Positions 1 through 7,572 are shown, numbered from the stretch's first letter. The stretch is DNA of 38,228 nucleotides from Arthrobacter ulcerisalmonis (GCF_900609065.1 NZ_UXAU01000036.1:1-38228); one strand, 5' to 3'. Made by a program: numbers and translations. Notes: a model not told the origin generated them from the letters alone.

Positions 1-26
1 AACTCTTCGGGAAAGGCTTTGGGCAT
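1..26 (-). CDS. IS3-family transposase OrfA, N-terminal start only (partial)
   Basis: The reverse strand from base 26 reads MPKAFPEEF and runs off the window edge. This is the typical opening of OrfA proteins of IS3-family elements (IS51/IS150-like, MPK-x-(F/Y)-P-x-EF). An in-frame ATG also lies at 35, with a GGAAGG ribosome-binding site near both. OrfA would supply the helix-turn-helix half of the transposase. Only nine residues are visible, so the family call rests on a short match. Confidence 0.5.
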
Positions 27-52
27 GATGAACATCCTTCCACCCGCAAGAA

Positions 53-277
53 TCAAATCCTCACAGGCAAAGTGTCAATCAAACCTTCAGCAGTCCCGTT
101 CGCTTGTGCGGCCTGAGGTGTAATCGTCCGCACCGCATAGGCAAGAAGCCTGACGGTCCCGACAAAGGCAAGCAGGATCGCAAACGAGGTCAGCTGGAAG
201 AGGAACATCAGCAGGGCCACCGCGAGGGTGCCCGTGTACGTCAGGCCAGAGGCCAGGGTGGACGGGTCAGGCATCAA
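53..277 (-). CDS. Small membrane protein downstream of a response regulator
   Basis: This is a 74-residue protein with one long or two short hydrophobic segments at about residues 14-50 (TLAVALLMFLFQLTSF and ILLAFVGTVRLLAYAV), so it is probably an inner-membrane protein. Its ATG overlaps the last codons of the upstream response-regulator gene by 4 bases, which suggests translational coupling and a two-gene operon. No family is recognised. Its role is unknown; a membrane partner of the receiver protein is only a guess from the coupling. Confidence 0.55.
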   Translation of the reverse strand: MMPDPSTLASGLTYTGTLAVALLMFLFQLTSFAILLAFVGTVRLLAYAVRTITPQAAQANGTAEGLIDTLPVRI

Positions 278-681
278 TGGTTGCCCCTGAACCTTTCCGC
301 TCCCGGCGCGGACGTGGTGAGGGGACAGAGCTTCTGCACGAGCGCCCGCAGCTGGGCAGACCGGAAGGGTTTGATCAGGTACCCGGTGGCGCCGGCGGCC
401 ATGCCGTCGAGCTCGTCACCGGGCTCCGCGTACGCAGTGATCATCAGCAGCGGCGCCGTCGAAAGCTCCCGTATGCGGCGGGCCACATCGTGTCCGTCCA
501 GGTCAGGCAGGCCCAGGTCCAGGGTGATCAGATCCAGGTCCAATCTCCTGGCCGCGCTAAGGTCTGCTGCCCCTGTTGCTTCGGCGTGGACTTCAAAACC
601 TGCACCGGAAAGGATCAGGCCGAGCAGACCCCTAATATCCGGGTCATCTTCGATGACCAGACATATTCCGCGTGAATTCAT
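274..681 (-). CDS. Single-domain (receiver-only) response regulator
   Basis: The 135-residue protein is a lone CheY-like receiver. The acidic pair lies at residues 12-13 (IEDDPD), the phospho-acceptor Asp is D55 in LITLDLGLPD, the Thr/Ser switch is in MITAY near residue 82, and the conserved Lys is K104 in YLIKPF. There is no output domain after the receiver; about 25 residues of tail follow. The start has a strong GGGGGGAC ribosome-binding site. No histidine kinase is adjacent, so the cognate kinase must be elsewhere. The gene overlaps the next one by 4 bases. Family assignment is firm; the pathway is unknown. Confidence 0.88.
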   Translation of the reverse strand: MNSRGICLVIEDDPDIRGLLGLILSGAGFEVHAEATGAADLSAARRLDLDLITLDLGLPDLDGHDVARRIRELSTAPLLMITAYAEPGDELDGMAAGATGYLIKPFRSAQLRALVQKLCPLTTSAPGAERFRGNH

Positions 682-729
682 GTGGTCCCCCCGGCCAATT
701 CCTCTCCATTCTATGGGTCTCCTGTCTCC

Positions 730-927
730 CTACGCCCCAGGAAGAATCACATCCGGCCCGGCGGTGGGGGAGCGGGCGGGAGGTGCCGGTACAGCGTCGT
801 GCGTTTCAGTCCGGTCTTGGCGGTGATCACGGGCGGAGGGACCGCTGGCCCGGAGTAGTGCAGCGTGTTCGAGCTTGTCAGCATCGGCCACGGACGGCCA
901 GCCGCGGCCGCGTATGTGCAGGCCCAA
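730..927 (-). pseudogene. 3' remnant of a small serine resolvase
   Basis: The reverse strand encodes GRGWPSVADADKLEHAALLR, close to the GRPSVVTADQLEHAALLR segment of the intact resolvase at 8376-8981. The match then continues in a different frame (ITAKTGLKRTTLYRHLP, about 783-835), which is the resolvase C-terminal helix-turn-helix. Only the DNA-binding end remains and it carries a frameshift, so this is a dead fragment. The catalytic domain is absent. It marks an old recombination event at this place. Confidence 0.75.
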
Positions 928-934
928 GGAAAGA

Positions 935-978
935 AAAGGAGACGGAACCTGACCGGCAGGACAGGTTCCGTCTCCTTT
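935..978 (-). terminator. Strong intrinsic terminator of the restriction-modification gene
   Basis: A perfect 17-bp inverted repeat (AAAGGAGACGGAACCTG and its complement, arms 935-951 and 962-978) has a 10-base loop. In the reverse direction the hairpin is followed by the pyrimidine-rich CTTTCC. It lies 32 bases past the stop of the gene ending at 1011 and separates it from the resolvase fossil. Confidence 0.85.
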
Positions 979-1010
979 CTATATTAGTGGAAAGAGGCCC
1001 CGGCCTGCCT

Positions 1011-4000
1011 CTAAGCGATCATCTCTGGGACCAGGACGCCAGCGCCCAGGATGCGTTCAGCCAGATCTTCAATTTCCGGTACCAATTGCTGGCGACGTAC
1101 AGGGTCGTGCTCGTTGTGTGCTCGTTCCACAAGTGAGGAAAGTTCTAGATGAGTCGCATCCTCGTGGTCGAACTCCGGGACCGTGAGGTGCTTGAAGACG
1201 TCTCCGACTTGAATGTTCACGGTGTGGCTCTGGATCCATTCCCGTACAACCGGCGAGTTCAGCAGCCCACAGAGATAGTAGGCTACGTCGGCGCTGTCGA
1301 ACGAGGCGAAATAGACCTTATGGTCGGGAACGTATGGGCGTTCTCCTGCTATGGGGACCTGCGCTGTGCCGACTACGGCTGCATAAAAGTTGCTGGACAT
1401 CTCCGGCCAAACGACTTTCCATGGCTGGAATGTGTAGTCGCCGACGTTATAGACAGCGTGGTATGGAGCCCCCTTCATCTGGCGGCGATACGTCGAACGA
1501 TCCTTTAGGAGGTCGCTGAAGTTTGCAAACCATTCCTTGGTCTTACGCAAGCCCGGGGCGCTGATCGCCTGTTCTGCTTGTCTGTAGTGCGCGCCTTGGA
1601 TACCTGTGTTCGGCACAAATGTGTAGAGACGTTCTGCCGAATTCTGAGGGTTACTCAGCTTCAGGTAGTAGGCCTCAAAATCACCCGCACCCTTGATCAG
1701 CGGATACAGAAGGTCCGGCTCGACCCACGCAGTTCTGCGGGCCCCTAGATCCTTGCGGCCAGCATTGGGCCGGCTCGCGATCTGAACGTGTGTGCCGTTG
1801 TCTTGGAGCACAGGAACGAAATAGACCCCGTTCAAATCGGCTGTGATGCCCTTGCGGCCGGCTACCCAGGAGCATTTCCCCGCAAGATAGCGCAGGACCT
1901 CATGTCTTCCCGGCGCAAGTACACTCCACGGTGACCCGGGAATCAACGGTTCCACCGGCCCTGCGTCGTTCATCGTCGGAGTAATGAGGCCTCGTATGGT
2001 CTCAAGTGTGTCTTCCAGTGCAAGCGTTGTTCGAGCCGGTTTACTCCAGACAACGTACGGGACGGGGTATGTTCCGGGAGTGGACGACTTATCGAAGACC
2101 GCCACCACCGTGTGATTGGAAGCATCCTTGAAGGGCTTCAGGGACTTGAAATCATCGATCCGTCTGGGCACCAGATGAGGCGAATCAGCGGCCTCGGGGT
2201 GGATGACGAAGTTTCGGAAGCCGGACGAAGACGGGTTTTTAAAGATGGCGCCAGTGATGACAAAGGCAAGGCGGCCTTCTACCTTCAGCCACTTATCGGC
2301 CACGGTGTAGGTGATCATTGCTGACACATCCAGCTCGTTGCCGCCATGGCGTCCTGCTTCGGAGAATATTCCATAGCTCTCGCAAGTTGGCTTCACGCGC
2401 TCCCGGTAGGCATCCGGTAGTTTCGACCAGCGGACCCAGGGCGGGTTGCCGATGACCAGGTCGAACTCTCCTGCTGTCGCTGACCAGAAGAAGTTACGCA
2501 CAATCCGGAACCAAATGCCGTTCCATTTTTGGTTGTGCAGATCGAGCACGCGTCCATAGGTCCTTTTTAGAGGTGGGCTCCAGGCATCGAGCTCCTCAGG
2601 TGAGAGGGAACCGGAACTGACAAGCTTTGAGGAGACATCGTCAAAAGCAGCCCCGGTTTCCACCTCTTCTCCCATAATTTCGAAGACGTGATCGAGACGC
2701 TGCCTGTTCATCACAAGCTTGGAAGGGAGCTCGATCTGAAGCCCGGCGTACGAGCTTCCTATTTGATATGTGACGACACCTTCTGGATCTTTCGGATCAG
2801 CCGCGGGTGAGTAGATGGCGTCGGCCAGCAAGATCGGCACTTCAAACGATTCCCCAGGTGCATCCCTGAGAAGGTCAGCGATTTCAATCAGAAAGTTCAC
2901 CCGTGAAATCTGGACGGCCAGCGGATTAAGGTCAATGCCCCAGACGCTGTGACAGAGGTGTGCAAGAGTCTCTTTAGCTGTCCACCCTGCTTCCTGGGCT
3001 TCCTGCCTCTTGCGTCGGATGGCTGCAATGAGAAACGCACCGGATCCGCAAGTGGGGTCGAGAACGCGGCCTTCCAACCACGACGGAAACTCTGCGGCTT
3101 CCATCGTGAAGTCAACGAGCCAATCCGGCGTGTAGTACTCGCCCAGAGTTTGTCTGAGTTTGCCGGGTACCAGGCCCTGGTAAACATCGCGCAGAACGTC
3201 GCGTGTTCTCTCCAAGTGATCGGTTCTGTAGAGGGAAAGGGTTGCCAGAATGCTCCGGATGGAATGGGCTAGGCCGCCTTCGTACTCCGGATCCTTGAGG
3301 ACATCGAGGTACCAGCTGAAGATGACTTCTTCAACGAAACCGCGGATTCCTGCCTGGAGAAAGATGCCTGATCGCTCGATGTTGTCATCCAGCGCCTTGA
3401 TCAGCTTGTCATCATCAAGGAGGGCCGCCATTTCCTGAGCCGGATGCTCGATGGACGACAGTTGATGGGCCGAAACGATCTCGGCGGCCAGAAGCTTGAC
3501 CAAGAAAGAGTTGTAGGTGTGAATGACGAATAGCCTGGCTGAGATGCTGTCGGCCAGCTTGCCGGACCAGGAGAACCCCAGCTCGCGGGTAACGGCCTCG
3601 ACTTGTAGGCGAGACATGTCAGCGACCTGCCCGTAGAGGGTCTTCCATTCCTCATAGAGCATTTTGATCTTTGAGTTTTCGTCACTCCGCAGTCGCTCGG
3701 CCAGGCTATCCGCGATGGCCTGCATGAAGGACCTTGCGTGATCAGACTTGTGGCCGAAATCGTCCAGGAGGTTATCGGCCGTTACAGGGCGACGCAAGTC
3801 TGCTTGAAGAGCGGCCATGACCAGTTCGACTGCGTAGGGCGAGAACGGAACCAAGTGTTCAGAGGCAATTTTGCCGTCGCTCACTTGAGCAAAACAGATA
3901 TGGTCTCCATCAATGGCAATGCCGATGTAATCATCCGTGGGCACCCCAGAAAGCGCAGATTTCCTCGTGATGTAGGGGAGGAGTCGATACTCAGTCGCCT

Positions 4001-4229
4001 CAACGAATTTCGCACTATCTTTGCGGCCTTGGAACAGACCCGGTGCCTTGAACTCAATGACTACGTTGTTGTAGCTGGAATCTTCGCGTTTCCGTTCCGC
4101 GTCCAAGTCAGTCCGGAGGGCGTTCTCCAGAGCTCGGATCCAGGCGAGCCTGACTTCTTCTTCATTCTGCCAACGGCGTCGCTTGCCCTCTATAAGACTG
4201 AAAGCCTCTTGAACCGTACTCGCGTCCAC
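1011..4229 (-). CDS. Single-polypeptide (type IIG-like) restriction enzyme and N6-adenine DNA methyltransferase
   Basis: The 1072-residue protein starts at a GTG preceded by AAGGGG. Near the N-terminus, residues about 41-61 contain acidic residues followed by VVIEFK (E59, K61), a plausible PD-(D/E)XK nuclease core. A helical linker follows. The methyltransferase core has YYTPDWLVDF (365-374), the SAM motif I VLDPTCGSGAFL (389-400), VWGIDLNPLAV (429-439) and the catalytic NPPW (595-598), as in N6-adenine methylases of the Eco57I type. The C-terminal 450 residues probably hold target recognition. This single chain would both modify and cut DNA and act as phage or plasmid defence. No separate specificity or restriction subunit is adjacent. 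The nuclease role is inferred from the short E-x-K motif; the methyltransferase is certain. Confidence 0.9.
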   Translation of the reverse strand: MDASTVQEAFSLIEGKRRRWQNEEEVRLAWIRALENALRTDLDAERKREDSSYNNVVIEFKAPGLFQGRKDSAKFVEATEYRLLPYITRKSALSGVPTDDYIGIAIDGDHICFAQVSDGKIASEHLVPFSPYAVELVMAALQADLRRPVTADNLLDDFGHKSDHARSFMQAIADSLAERLRSDENSKIKMLYEEWKTLYGQVADMSRLQVEAVTRELGFSWSGKLADSISARLFVIHTYNSFLVKLLAAEIVSAHQLSSIEHPAQEMAALLDDDKLIKALDDNIERSGIFLQAGIRGFVEEVIFSWYLDVLKDPEYEGGLAHSIRSILATLSLYRTDHLERTRDVLRDVYQGLVPGKLRQTLGEYYTPDWLVDFTMEAAEFPSWLEGRVLDPTCGSGAFLIAAIRRKRQEAQEAGWTAKETLAHLCHSVWGIDLNPLAVQISRVNFLIEIADLLRDAPGESFEVPILLADAIYSPAADPKDPEGVVTYQIGSSYAGLQIELPSKLVMNRQRLDHVFEIMGEEVETGAAFDDVSSKLVSSGSLSPEELDAWSPPLKRTYGRVLDLHNQKWNGIWFRIVRNFFWSATAGEFDLVIGNPPWVRWSKLPDAYRERVKPTCESYGIFSEAGRHGGNELDVSAMITYTVADKWLKVEGRLAFVITGAIFKNPSSSGFRNFVIHPEAADSPHLVPRRIDDFKSLKPFKDASNHTVVAVFDKSSTPGTYPVPYVVWSKPARTTLALEDTLETIRGLITPTMNDAGPVEPLIPGSPWSVLAPGRHEVLRYLAGKCSWVAGRKGITADLNGVYFVPVLQDNGTHVQIASRPNAGRKDLGARRTAWVEPDLLYPLIKGAGDFEAYYLKLSNPQNSAERLYTFVPNTGIQGAHYRQAEQAISAPGLRKTKEWFANFSDLLKDRSTYRRQMKGAPYHAVYNVGDYTFQPWKVVWPEMSSNFYAAVVGTAQVPIAGERPYVPDHKVYFASFDSADVAYYLCGLLNSPVVREWIQSHTVNIQVGDVFKHLTVPEFDHEDATHLELSSLVERAHNEHDPVRRQQLVPEIEDLAERILGAGVLVPEMIA

Positions 4230-4728
4230 CGCTACAACGCCCCTTCATTTTCATCAATAAATTGTTCGCTCTGAGTGCTAGTCGTGGGCCCAGGTGTGAA
4301 GTCAAGGCGCCGGCAAAGGCAGCCAGCGAGCCAGCAAACTGAACGGGTCCGAGGACTTTCAATCCGAAGTGACCACTGCCAAAAATCCACAGTCGTCCCG
4401 TGCAAGGATACTTCTTCAACCAGCCTCGGCTCCGAAGCCTGAGCTCGCTGGCTGATCATGGCGGATTCACTGTATATCTGCCCACCCGTTGGCAGGCGGC
4501 TGTCGGCTGATGCCTACGGCCCGGCCGAGGCCGCCCCCTCCGCCTTAGGCCTGTCCGGTTCAGGACGTACGCCACCCGACCGGGCAGACGGGGCAGTTCC
4601 CCATGGCCCAAGACCAGCGCGGCCGCCATGCGGCAGTTACGGGGCCGGCCTTTTTTCAGCAGGGATGAACGCATAGGCGGCGGGCTGGTGGTGCAGCTCG
4701 GGGAACCAAACCCGAGGTACCTGTTAGT
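4230..4728. other. Intergenic region without a convincing gene
   Basis: This stretch separates the leftward restriction-modification gene from the rightward cassette starting at 4812. Open frames on both strands here have no strong ribosome-binding sites or recognisable products. It should contain the promoter of the restriction-modification gene. The only notable structure is the GC-rich repeat at 4578-4668, annotated separately. Confidence 0.5.
4578..4668 (+). repeat. GC-rich hairpin plus T-tract segment, copy 1 (inverted copy at 17816-17897)
   Basis: The segment starts GACCGGGCAG, passes CCCCATGG, GC-rich GGCCG blocks, and ends TTTTTTCAGCAGGGATGA. The reverse complement of 17816-17897 shows the same ordered blocks (GACCGGGCAG, CCCCATGG, GGCCG, TTTTTTCAGCAGGGACGA) with divergent spacing. 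The GC-rich stem followed by six Ts resembles an intrinsic terminator. A plasmid-backbone element is an alternative. It was aligned by eye only. Confidence 0.5.
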
Positions 4729-4779
4729 GTCTACCCCATCTCGACAAACATTGTCTAGATGGGGTAGACTAGATATATA
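4729..4779 (+). promoter_or_regulatory. Promoter with overlapping operator, copy 1 of the GTCTA box
   Basis: A 13-bp perfect inverted repeat (GTCTACCCCATCT at 4729-4741 and its complement at 4757-4769) covers the likely promoter. Two promoter readings fit: TTGTCT (4751-4756) with 17-bp spacing to TATATA (4774-4779), or TCGACA (4741-4746) with 18-bp spacing to TAGACT (4765-4770). The right half contains the 19-bp box GTCTAGATG-N3-TAGACTA (4753-4771), which recurs at 5555-5573 in front of hicA. The overlap suggests repression by a protein binding GTCTA-N7-TAGAC. Confidence 0.7.
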
Positions 4780-4811
4780 AGAACAACAGAAACACAGAAA
4801 GGAAGAAACCA

Positions 4812-5216
4812 GTGGGAACCATCACTCGCACGGCAGACACCGGGGAAGTCATCACCGAACCCAACCTCCCAAGCGCCGAATGGTGCGACGGATACGACTA
4901 CATGGACCGCGCAGCCAAACATGGCTGGTCAGCCATGGGCAACTGGGGAGAGGAAGGCTACGACCTCGGGGCGTGGCCCTACGTGATCATGTTCGTGCGC
5001 GTCGTTAGGGACGGCGGCCGCCATCTTTACGGCTTCGGGCGTTACGTCGAGGGCGACCTCAGTGCGGACTACTATCGCAGCAAGGAAGCCTGTAACGAGG
5101 CCATTAGCCGCCAGGCTTTCTGGTACTGGCACCACGGCCAAAGCGACGGACCCCGGAACCTCCCCGAGACCTTCGAATCTCTGGCCCCCGAGTACCGCGT
5201 ACCTAGCAAGTACTAG
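4812..5216 (+). CDS. Hypothetical protein, first gene of the GTCTA-box cassette
   Basis: The 134-residue protein begins at a GTG with AAAGGAAG upstream. It is soluble, acidic and rich in Trp and Tyr (AEWCDGYDYMD, WSAMGNWGEEGYDLGAWPYVI, FWYWHHG). It has a mixed alpha/beta look with no membrane segment or signal peptide. No family is recognised. It follows the operator at 4729-4779 and precedes a glutaredoxin-like gene and a HicAB-like pair. The shared operator suggests it is expressed under the same control as the toxin-antitoxin pair. Function unknown. Confidence 0.7.
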   Translation: MGTITRTADTGEVITEPNLPSAEWCDGYDYMDRAAKHGWSAMGNWGEEGYDLGAWPYVIMFVRVVRDGGRHLYGFGRYVEGDLSADYYRSKEACNEAISRQAFWYWHHGQSDGPRNLPETFESLAPEYRVPSKY

Positions 5217-5275
5217 GCGGCAGGCCTCCGCTCATCCGGCGGGGGCCAGCACAAGCCCCGCGAGAGGATCGAATC

Positions 5276-5574
5276 ATGAGAGCAGCAGCGGCCCGAGTCA
5301 CCAGCACGGCAAGCCCCGGTGCGTGCAGTGCGACATGACCAAAATCGCGCTGGGCAACAATGGCATCAGCTACGACGAGGTAGACCTCACCACCAGCGCC
5401 GCAGCACTGGAATATGTGCAGGAGGAACTTGGATACTCGGCCGACCCTGTCGTGGTGGATAACGCGGACGAGCAAAACCACTGGTCCGGATTCCGCCCCG
5501 ACAAGATAGACGCCCTTACCGGTAAGAATTGTCTAGGTGGGCTTGACTTGATATGTCTAGATGAACTAGACTAA
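5276..5574 (+). pseudogene. nrdH: NrdH-like glutaredoxin with an apparent frameshift near its start
   Basis: From about 5315 the frame reads KPRCVQCDMTK, then ALEYVQEELGY and HWSGFRPDKIDAL, the hallmarks of NrdH redoxins (CVQC active site), which reduce class Ib ribonucleotide reductase. This frame has no good start. The ATG at 5276, with an AGAGG ribosome-binding site, lies in another frame and gives RVTST just before the break. NrdH proteins normally have VTVY(T/S)KPRC, so the two frames join in register if one base is restored at about 5308-5314. Either the gene is broken or the sequence has a one-base error. The C-terminal tail after DALTGK also looks atypical and runs into the hicA promoter. 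Confidence 0.75.
5543..5573 (+). promoter_or_regulatory. hicA promoter with GTCTA-box operator, probably leaderless
   Basis: TTGACT (5543-5548) and TAGACT (5567-5572) are spaced by 18 bp. The predicted transcription start falls on or next to the hicA ATG at 5579, so the mRNA is probably leaderless; no ribosome-binding site is present. The box GTCTAGATG-N3-TAGACTA (5555-5573) lies across the -10 region and matches the box at 4753-4771. An extra GTCTA half-site begins at 5531. Confidence 0.72.
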
Positions 5575-5578
5575 AATC

Positions 5579-5782
5579 ATGAAAGCGATCAAAACAAAGG
5601 AAGCAGTCAAGTTCCTCAAGTCCAAGGGATGGAGCATCAAGCGGTCCAACGGCCCGCACGATGTGTGGGTCAGCCCGGACGGCAAGCAGGTGCTGGCACT
5701 GCCCCGGCACACCGAATGTGCGCCGGGGATTGTCCGCCAGATAGCCAAGCTGTTGCCGGACACTCCGAGGAACTGGAACTAG
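5579..5782 (+). CDS. hicA: HicA-like toxin (mRNA interferase family)
   Basis: The 67-residue protein has the HicA layout: an N-terminal helix (KTKEAVKFLKSKGWSI) followed by NGPHDVWVSPDGKQVLALPRH, where H27 matches the catalytic His of the usual GSHH/GSHxxW motif. HicA proteins are small dsRBD-fold ribonucleases that stop translation. The C-terminal LPRHTECAPGIVRQIAKLL also fits (family motif P.H...ELkxGTLrxIlKq). The product is followed 60 bases later by a HicB-like gene, as expected. It starts at the first base of the predicted transcript. Confidence 0.8.
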   Translation: MKAIKTKEAVKFLKSKGWSIKRSNGPHDVWVSPDGKQVLALPRHTECAPGIVRQIAKLLPDTPRNWN

Positions 5783-5842
5783 CCGCAGAAGGGGGAGGAG
5801 GGCCGGAAGGCCTTCCCCCTCCACACGAGAGGAAGAACAGCC

Positions 5843-6226
5843 ATGGGCGCCAAGCGCGTTTTGGAGGCAACCGCCGTCAAGGAAGGGAAGTGGTGGACCA
5901 TCACCATTCCCGAGATTGACCAAGTAACAGCGACCAAGAAGATAGCCGAGGTAGAGGAGTACGCCAACAGCCTCGCCGCCGCGGTCCTCGATGTCCCCAA
6001 CGATGAGGTTGAAGTCACGGTGACCTTCGCCGTCCCCGAAGCCGTGAGCACGGAATGGGAGAAGGCCCGGACGGAAACCCGCCGTGCAAAGGAACTCACC
6101 ATCGACGCGGCAGCGCACACCAGGACCGTCATCCAGCGGCTCCACGGAGACGGCTACACCACGCGCGACATTGAAAAGGTTCTGGGCATGAGCTTTCAGC
6201 GCGTCTCCCAGATCCTCAACTCCTGA
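5843..6226 (+). CDS. hicB: HicB-like antitoxin with C-terminal helix-turn-helix
   Basis: The 127-residue protein has the HicB pattern: a beta-rich N-terminal half (KWWTITIPEIDQVTAT, then helix AEVEEYANSLAAAVLDVP and strand EVEVTVTF), a helical linker and a C-terminal DNA-binding segment (GYTTRDIEKVLGMSFQRVSQIL, about residues 104-125). HicB binds and blocks HicA and represses the operon. It is the natural candidate to bind the GTCTA boxes at 4753 and 5555 (inference). The ATG has GAGAGGAAG upstream. It is slightly divergent from classic HicB, so the call depends partly on its place after hicA. Confidence 0.75.
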   Translation: MGAKRVLEATAVKEGKWWTITIPEIDQVTATKKIAEVEEYANSLAAAVLDVPNDEVEVTVTFAVPEAVSTEWEKARTETRRAKELTIDAAAHTRTVIQRLHGDGYTTRDIEKVLGMSFQRVSQILNS

Positions 6227-6240
6227 ACGGAACCTACCCC

Positions 6241-6600
6241 ATGGCACGGAAACCGCCCTACGCCGGCCCCTCAGACACCAACGACTTCGACGGCCTGACC
6301 CCGGACCAAATGGCCGAGGCCATGCACGCCTACCGGCTGCTGGGAGACTGCTTCGAGGACTCAACGGACGAGGATCTGATGGGCCGGGGCTTCCTGATCG
6401 AAGAGCCCCTGGACCTGATCAAGGAAAAATTCGAGCAGGAAAAGAAGGCCCGCCGGGAACTGCTGGCAGCGATCAGGCTCGCCCACTACAAAGGCAACGA
6501 CTGGCGCGAGATAGGCACCGCCCTGGACATGGACGAGGTAGGGGCCATGCGGACATACCGGGACGCCGCATACCCGCTGCCCGACCGGAACAACGGGTAA
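6241..6600 (+). CDS. Small HTH-like hypothetical protein of the hicAB cassette
   Basis: The 119-residue acidic protein begins 14 bases after hicB ends, so it is likely co-transcribed. The C-terminal third (ELLAAIRLAHYKGNDWREIGTALDMDEVGAMRTYRDAA, residues about 75-112) resembles the sigma-region-4-like helix-turn-helix, with the DWREIGTALDM part in the position of helices 2-3. The central part has DLIKEKFEQEKKARRELL, a charged helix. The family is not recognised. It might be an additional regulator or an accessory antitoxin. Confidence 0.65.
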   Translation: MARKPPYAGPSDTNDFDGLTPDQMAEAMHAYRLLGDCFEDSTDEDLMGRGFLIEEPLDLIKEKFEQEKKARRELLAAIRLAHYKGNDWREIGTALDMDEVGAMRTYRDAAYPLPDRNNG

Positions 6601-6624
6601 AGCCTGGAGGGGAATCGTTGCCGG

Positions 6625-6732
6625 CCCCTCGACCACAGGTGCACGGCAAAAGCTAAATCCTTCGGGCTTTTCCCGCACACAGGTGGACGACGGGACCCAC
6701 CTGACCGGCTGCACACAATCGCCAGGTCACCC
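6625..6732 (+). repeat. oriT-like segment, copy 1 (inverted copy at 17966-18072)
   Basis: About 108 bases align at roughly 90% by eye with the reverse complement of 17966-18072. Conserved blocks are ACAGGTGCACGGCAAAAGC, CCTTCGGGCTTTTCCCGCAC, GGACGACGGGACCCA, CTGACC, CTGCACACAA and GGTCACC. A hairpin with stem AAAAGC/GCTTTT lies in the centre. The second copy lies next to mobC and the relaxase gene, so an origin of transfer is the best reading. The nick site itself was not identified. Confidence 0.6.
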
Positions 6733-7009
6733 ATAGCCGGCACGTCACCACCGGGACCGGCGATCATGCACAACCTCGGAACGGGCGGACAGTGGAATCC
6801 TCTGCCGGGCAGCCCACCGGTATGCAAATGGTCCCCACTCATTGTGAGTTCCCTTCGGGAACCTACTAGCGGCATGACCGATAACGGCGGATTCCGTGCG
6901 CTTCGTGTTGGGCCACGACACGCCCACCATTGAGCGCACGAAACCGTTGCACGAAACCCGGTTTGAACGCCTTCGAAGCGAAGGGTTTGGGGACGCCAGC
7001 AGGCAGCGG
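6733..7009. other. Non-coding stretch with small repeats
   Basis: No convincing gene is seen. There are two copies of CACGAAACC at about 6934 and 6947 spaced by 13 bases, and a perfect hairpin CCTTCG-AAG-CGAAGG near 6970-6984, within a longer AAACCC/GGGTTT stem that could end transcription of the leftward gene stopping at 7010. Confidence 0.4.
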
Positions 7010-7405
7010 CTACTTGCTTCCCTTACGGTCCACTGTCGTCTCAACAGCACCCACTGAGCCGTCATCGAACTTGATCACCTGGCACTCATACGGCTCGGTG
7101 GTCTGCGTTCCCTGCCTGCTGGAAACATGGCCGGTCACCAGGAAGAACTTCTCGTGTCGGGCGATCTCAACGCCCCCATTGAAATAGACAGACCCCGAGT
7201 TGTTAGTGTTCGCCGTTACCGCGGCCTCGCACTTCAGTTGTGCGTCGGCGTCGCTGATGCTCAGCGGCTGGTTCTTCGGATCTCTGGCCATCTGCACCGA
7301 GCAGCTGACCACCTGCGCCATGATCAGCCCGACGAAAGCGATGGCCATCCAGGCGACAGCACCAAGTTTCTTCCGCGGCTTCCCCGGACCCCCAATTTCA
7401 GTCAT
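7010..7405 (-). CDS. Hypothetical membrane-anchored protein
   Basis: The 131-residue protein has a basic N-terminus (PGKPRKKLG), one hydrophobic segment at about residues 14-34 (AVAWMAIAFVGLIMAQVVSC) and a soluble outer domain containing two further Cys. The C-terminal part reads like a small beta protein (GSVYFNGGVEIARHEKFFLVTGHV, then PYECQVIKFDDGSVGAVETTVDRK). TAGACT lies 6 bases before the ATG, so the mRNA may be leaderless. The function is unknown. Confidence 0.65.
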   Translation of the reverse strand: MTEIGGPGKPRKKLGAVAWMAIAFVGLIMAQVVSCSVQMARDPKNQPLSISDADAQLKCEAAVTANTNNSGSVYFNGGVEIARHEKFFLVTGHVSSRQGTQTTEPYECQVIKFDDGSVGAVETTVDRKGSK

Positions 7406-7572
7406 GTGCGAAGTCTAAGGCCAGCACGAAAATATTTTTTCTGGCGCCGCTGCCGTGGATTGGGTCCACAGTGGAGGCAGGCCGCTATGACCGGAGGACA
7501 GCTAGGGGCGGAATCAACCTATCCAGAGGTGGTTGCCACATCCACGCCAGGCATCGTCTGATGTCAGGCGGG

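Noticed and set aside
4458..4676. 72-codon forward frame
   Set aside because: No ribosome-binding site, Pro/Gly/Ala-rich, covers the T-tract repeat.
5062..5275. 5' part of a 170-codon frame ahead of the NrdH-like core
   Set aside because: It overlaps the preceding gene in another frame and is low-complexity; a frameshifted start at 5276 explains the redoxin better.
6920..6960. CACGAAACC pair as replication iterons
   Set aside because: Only two short copies and no rep gene nearby.
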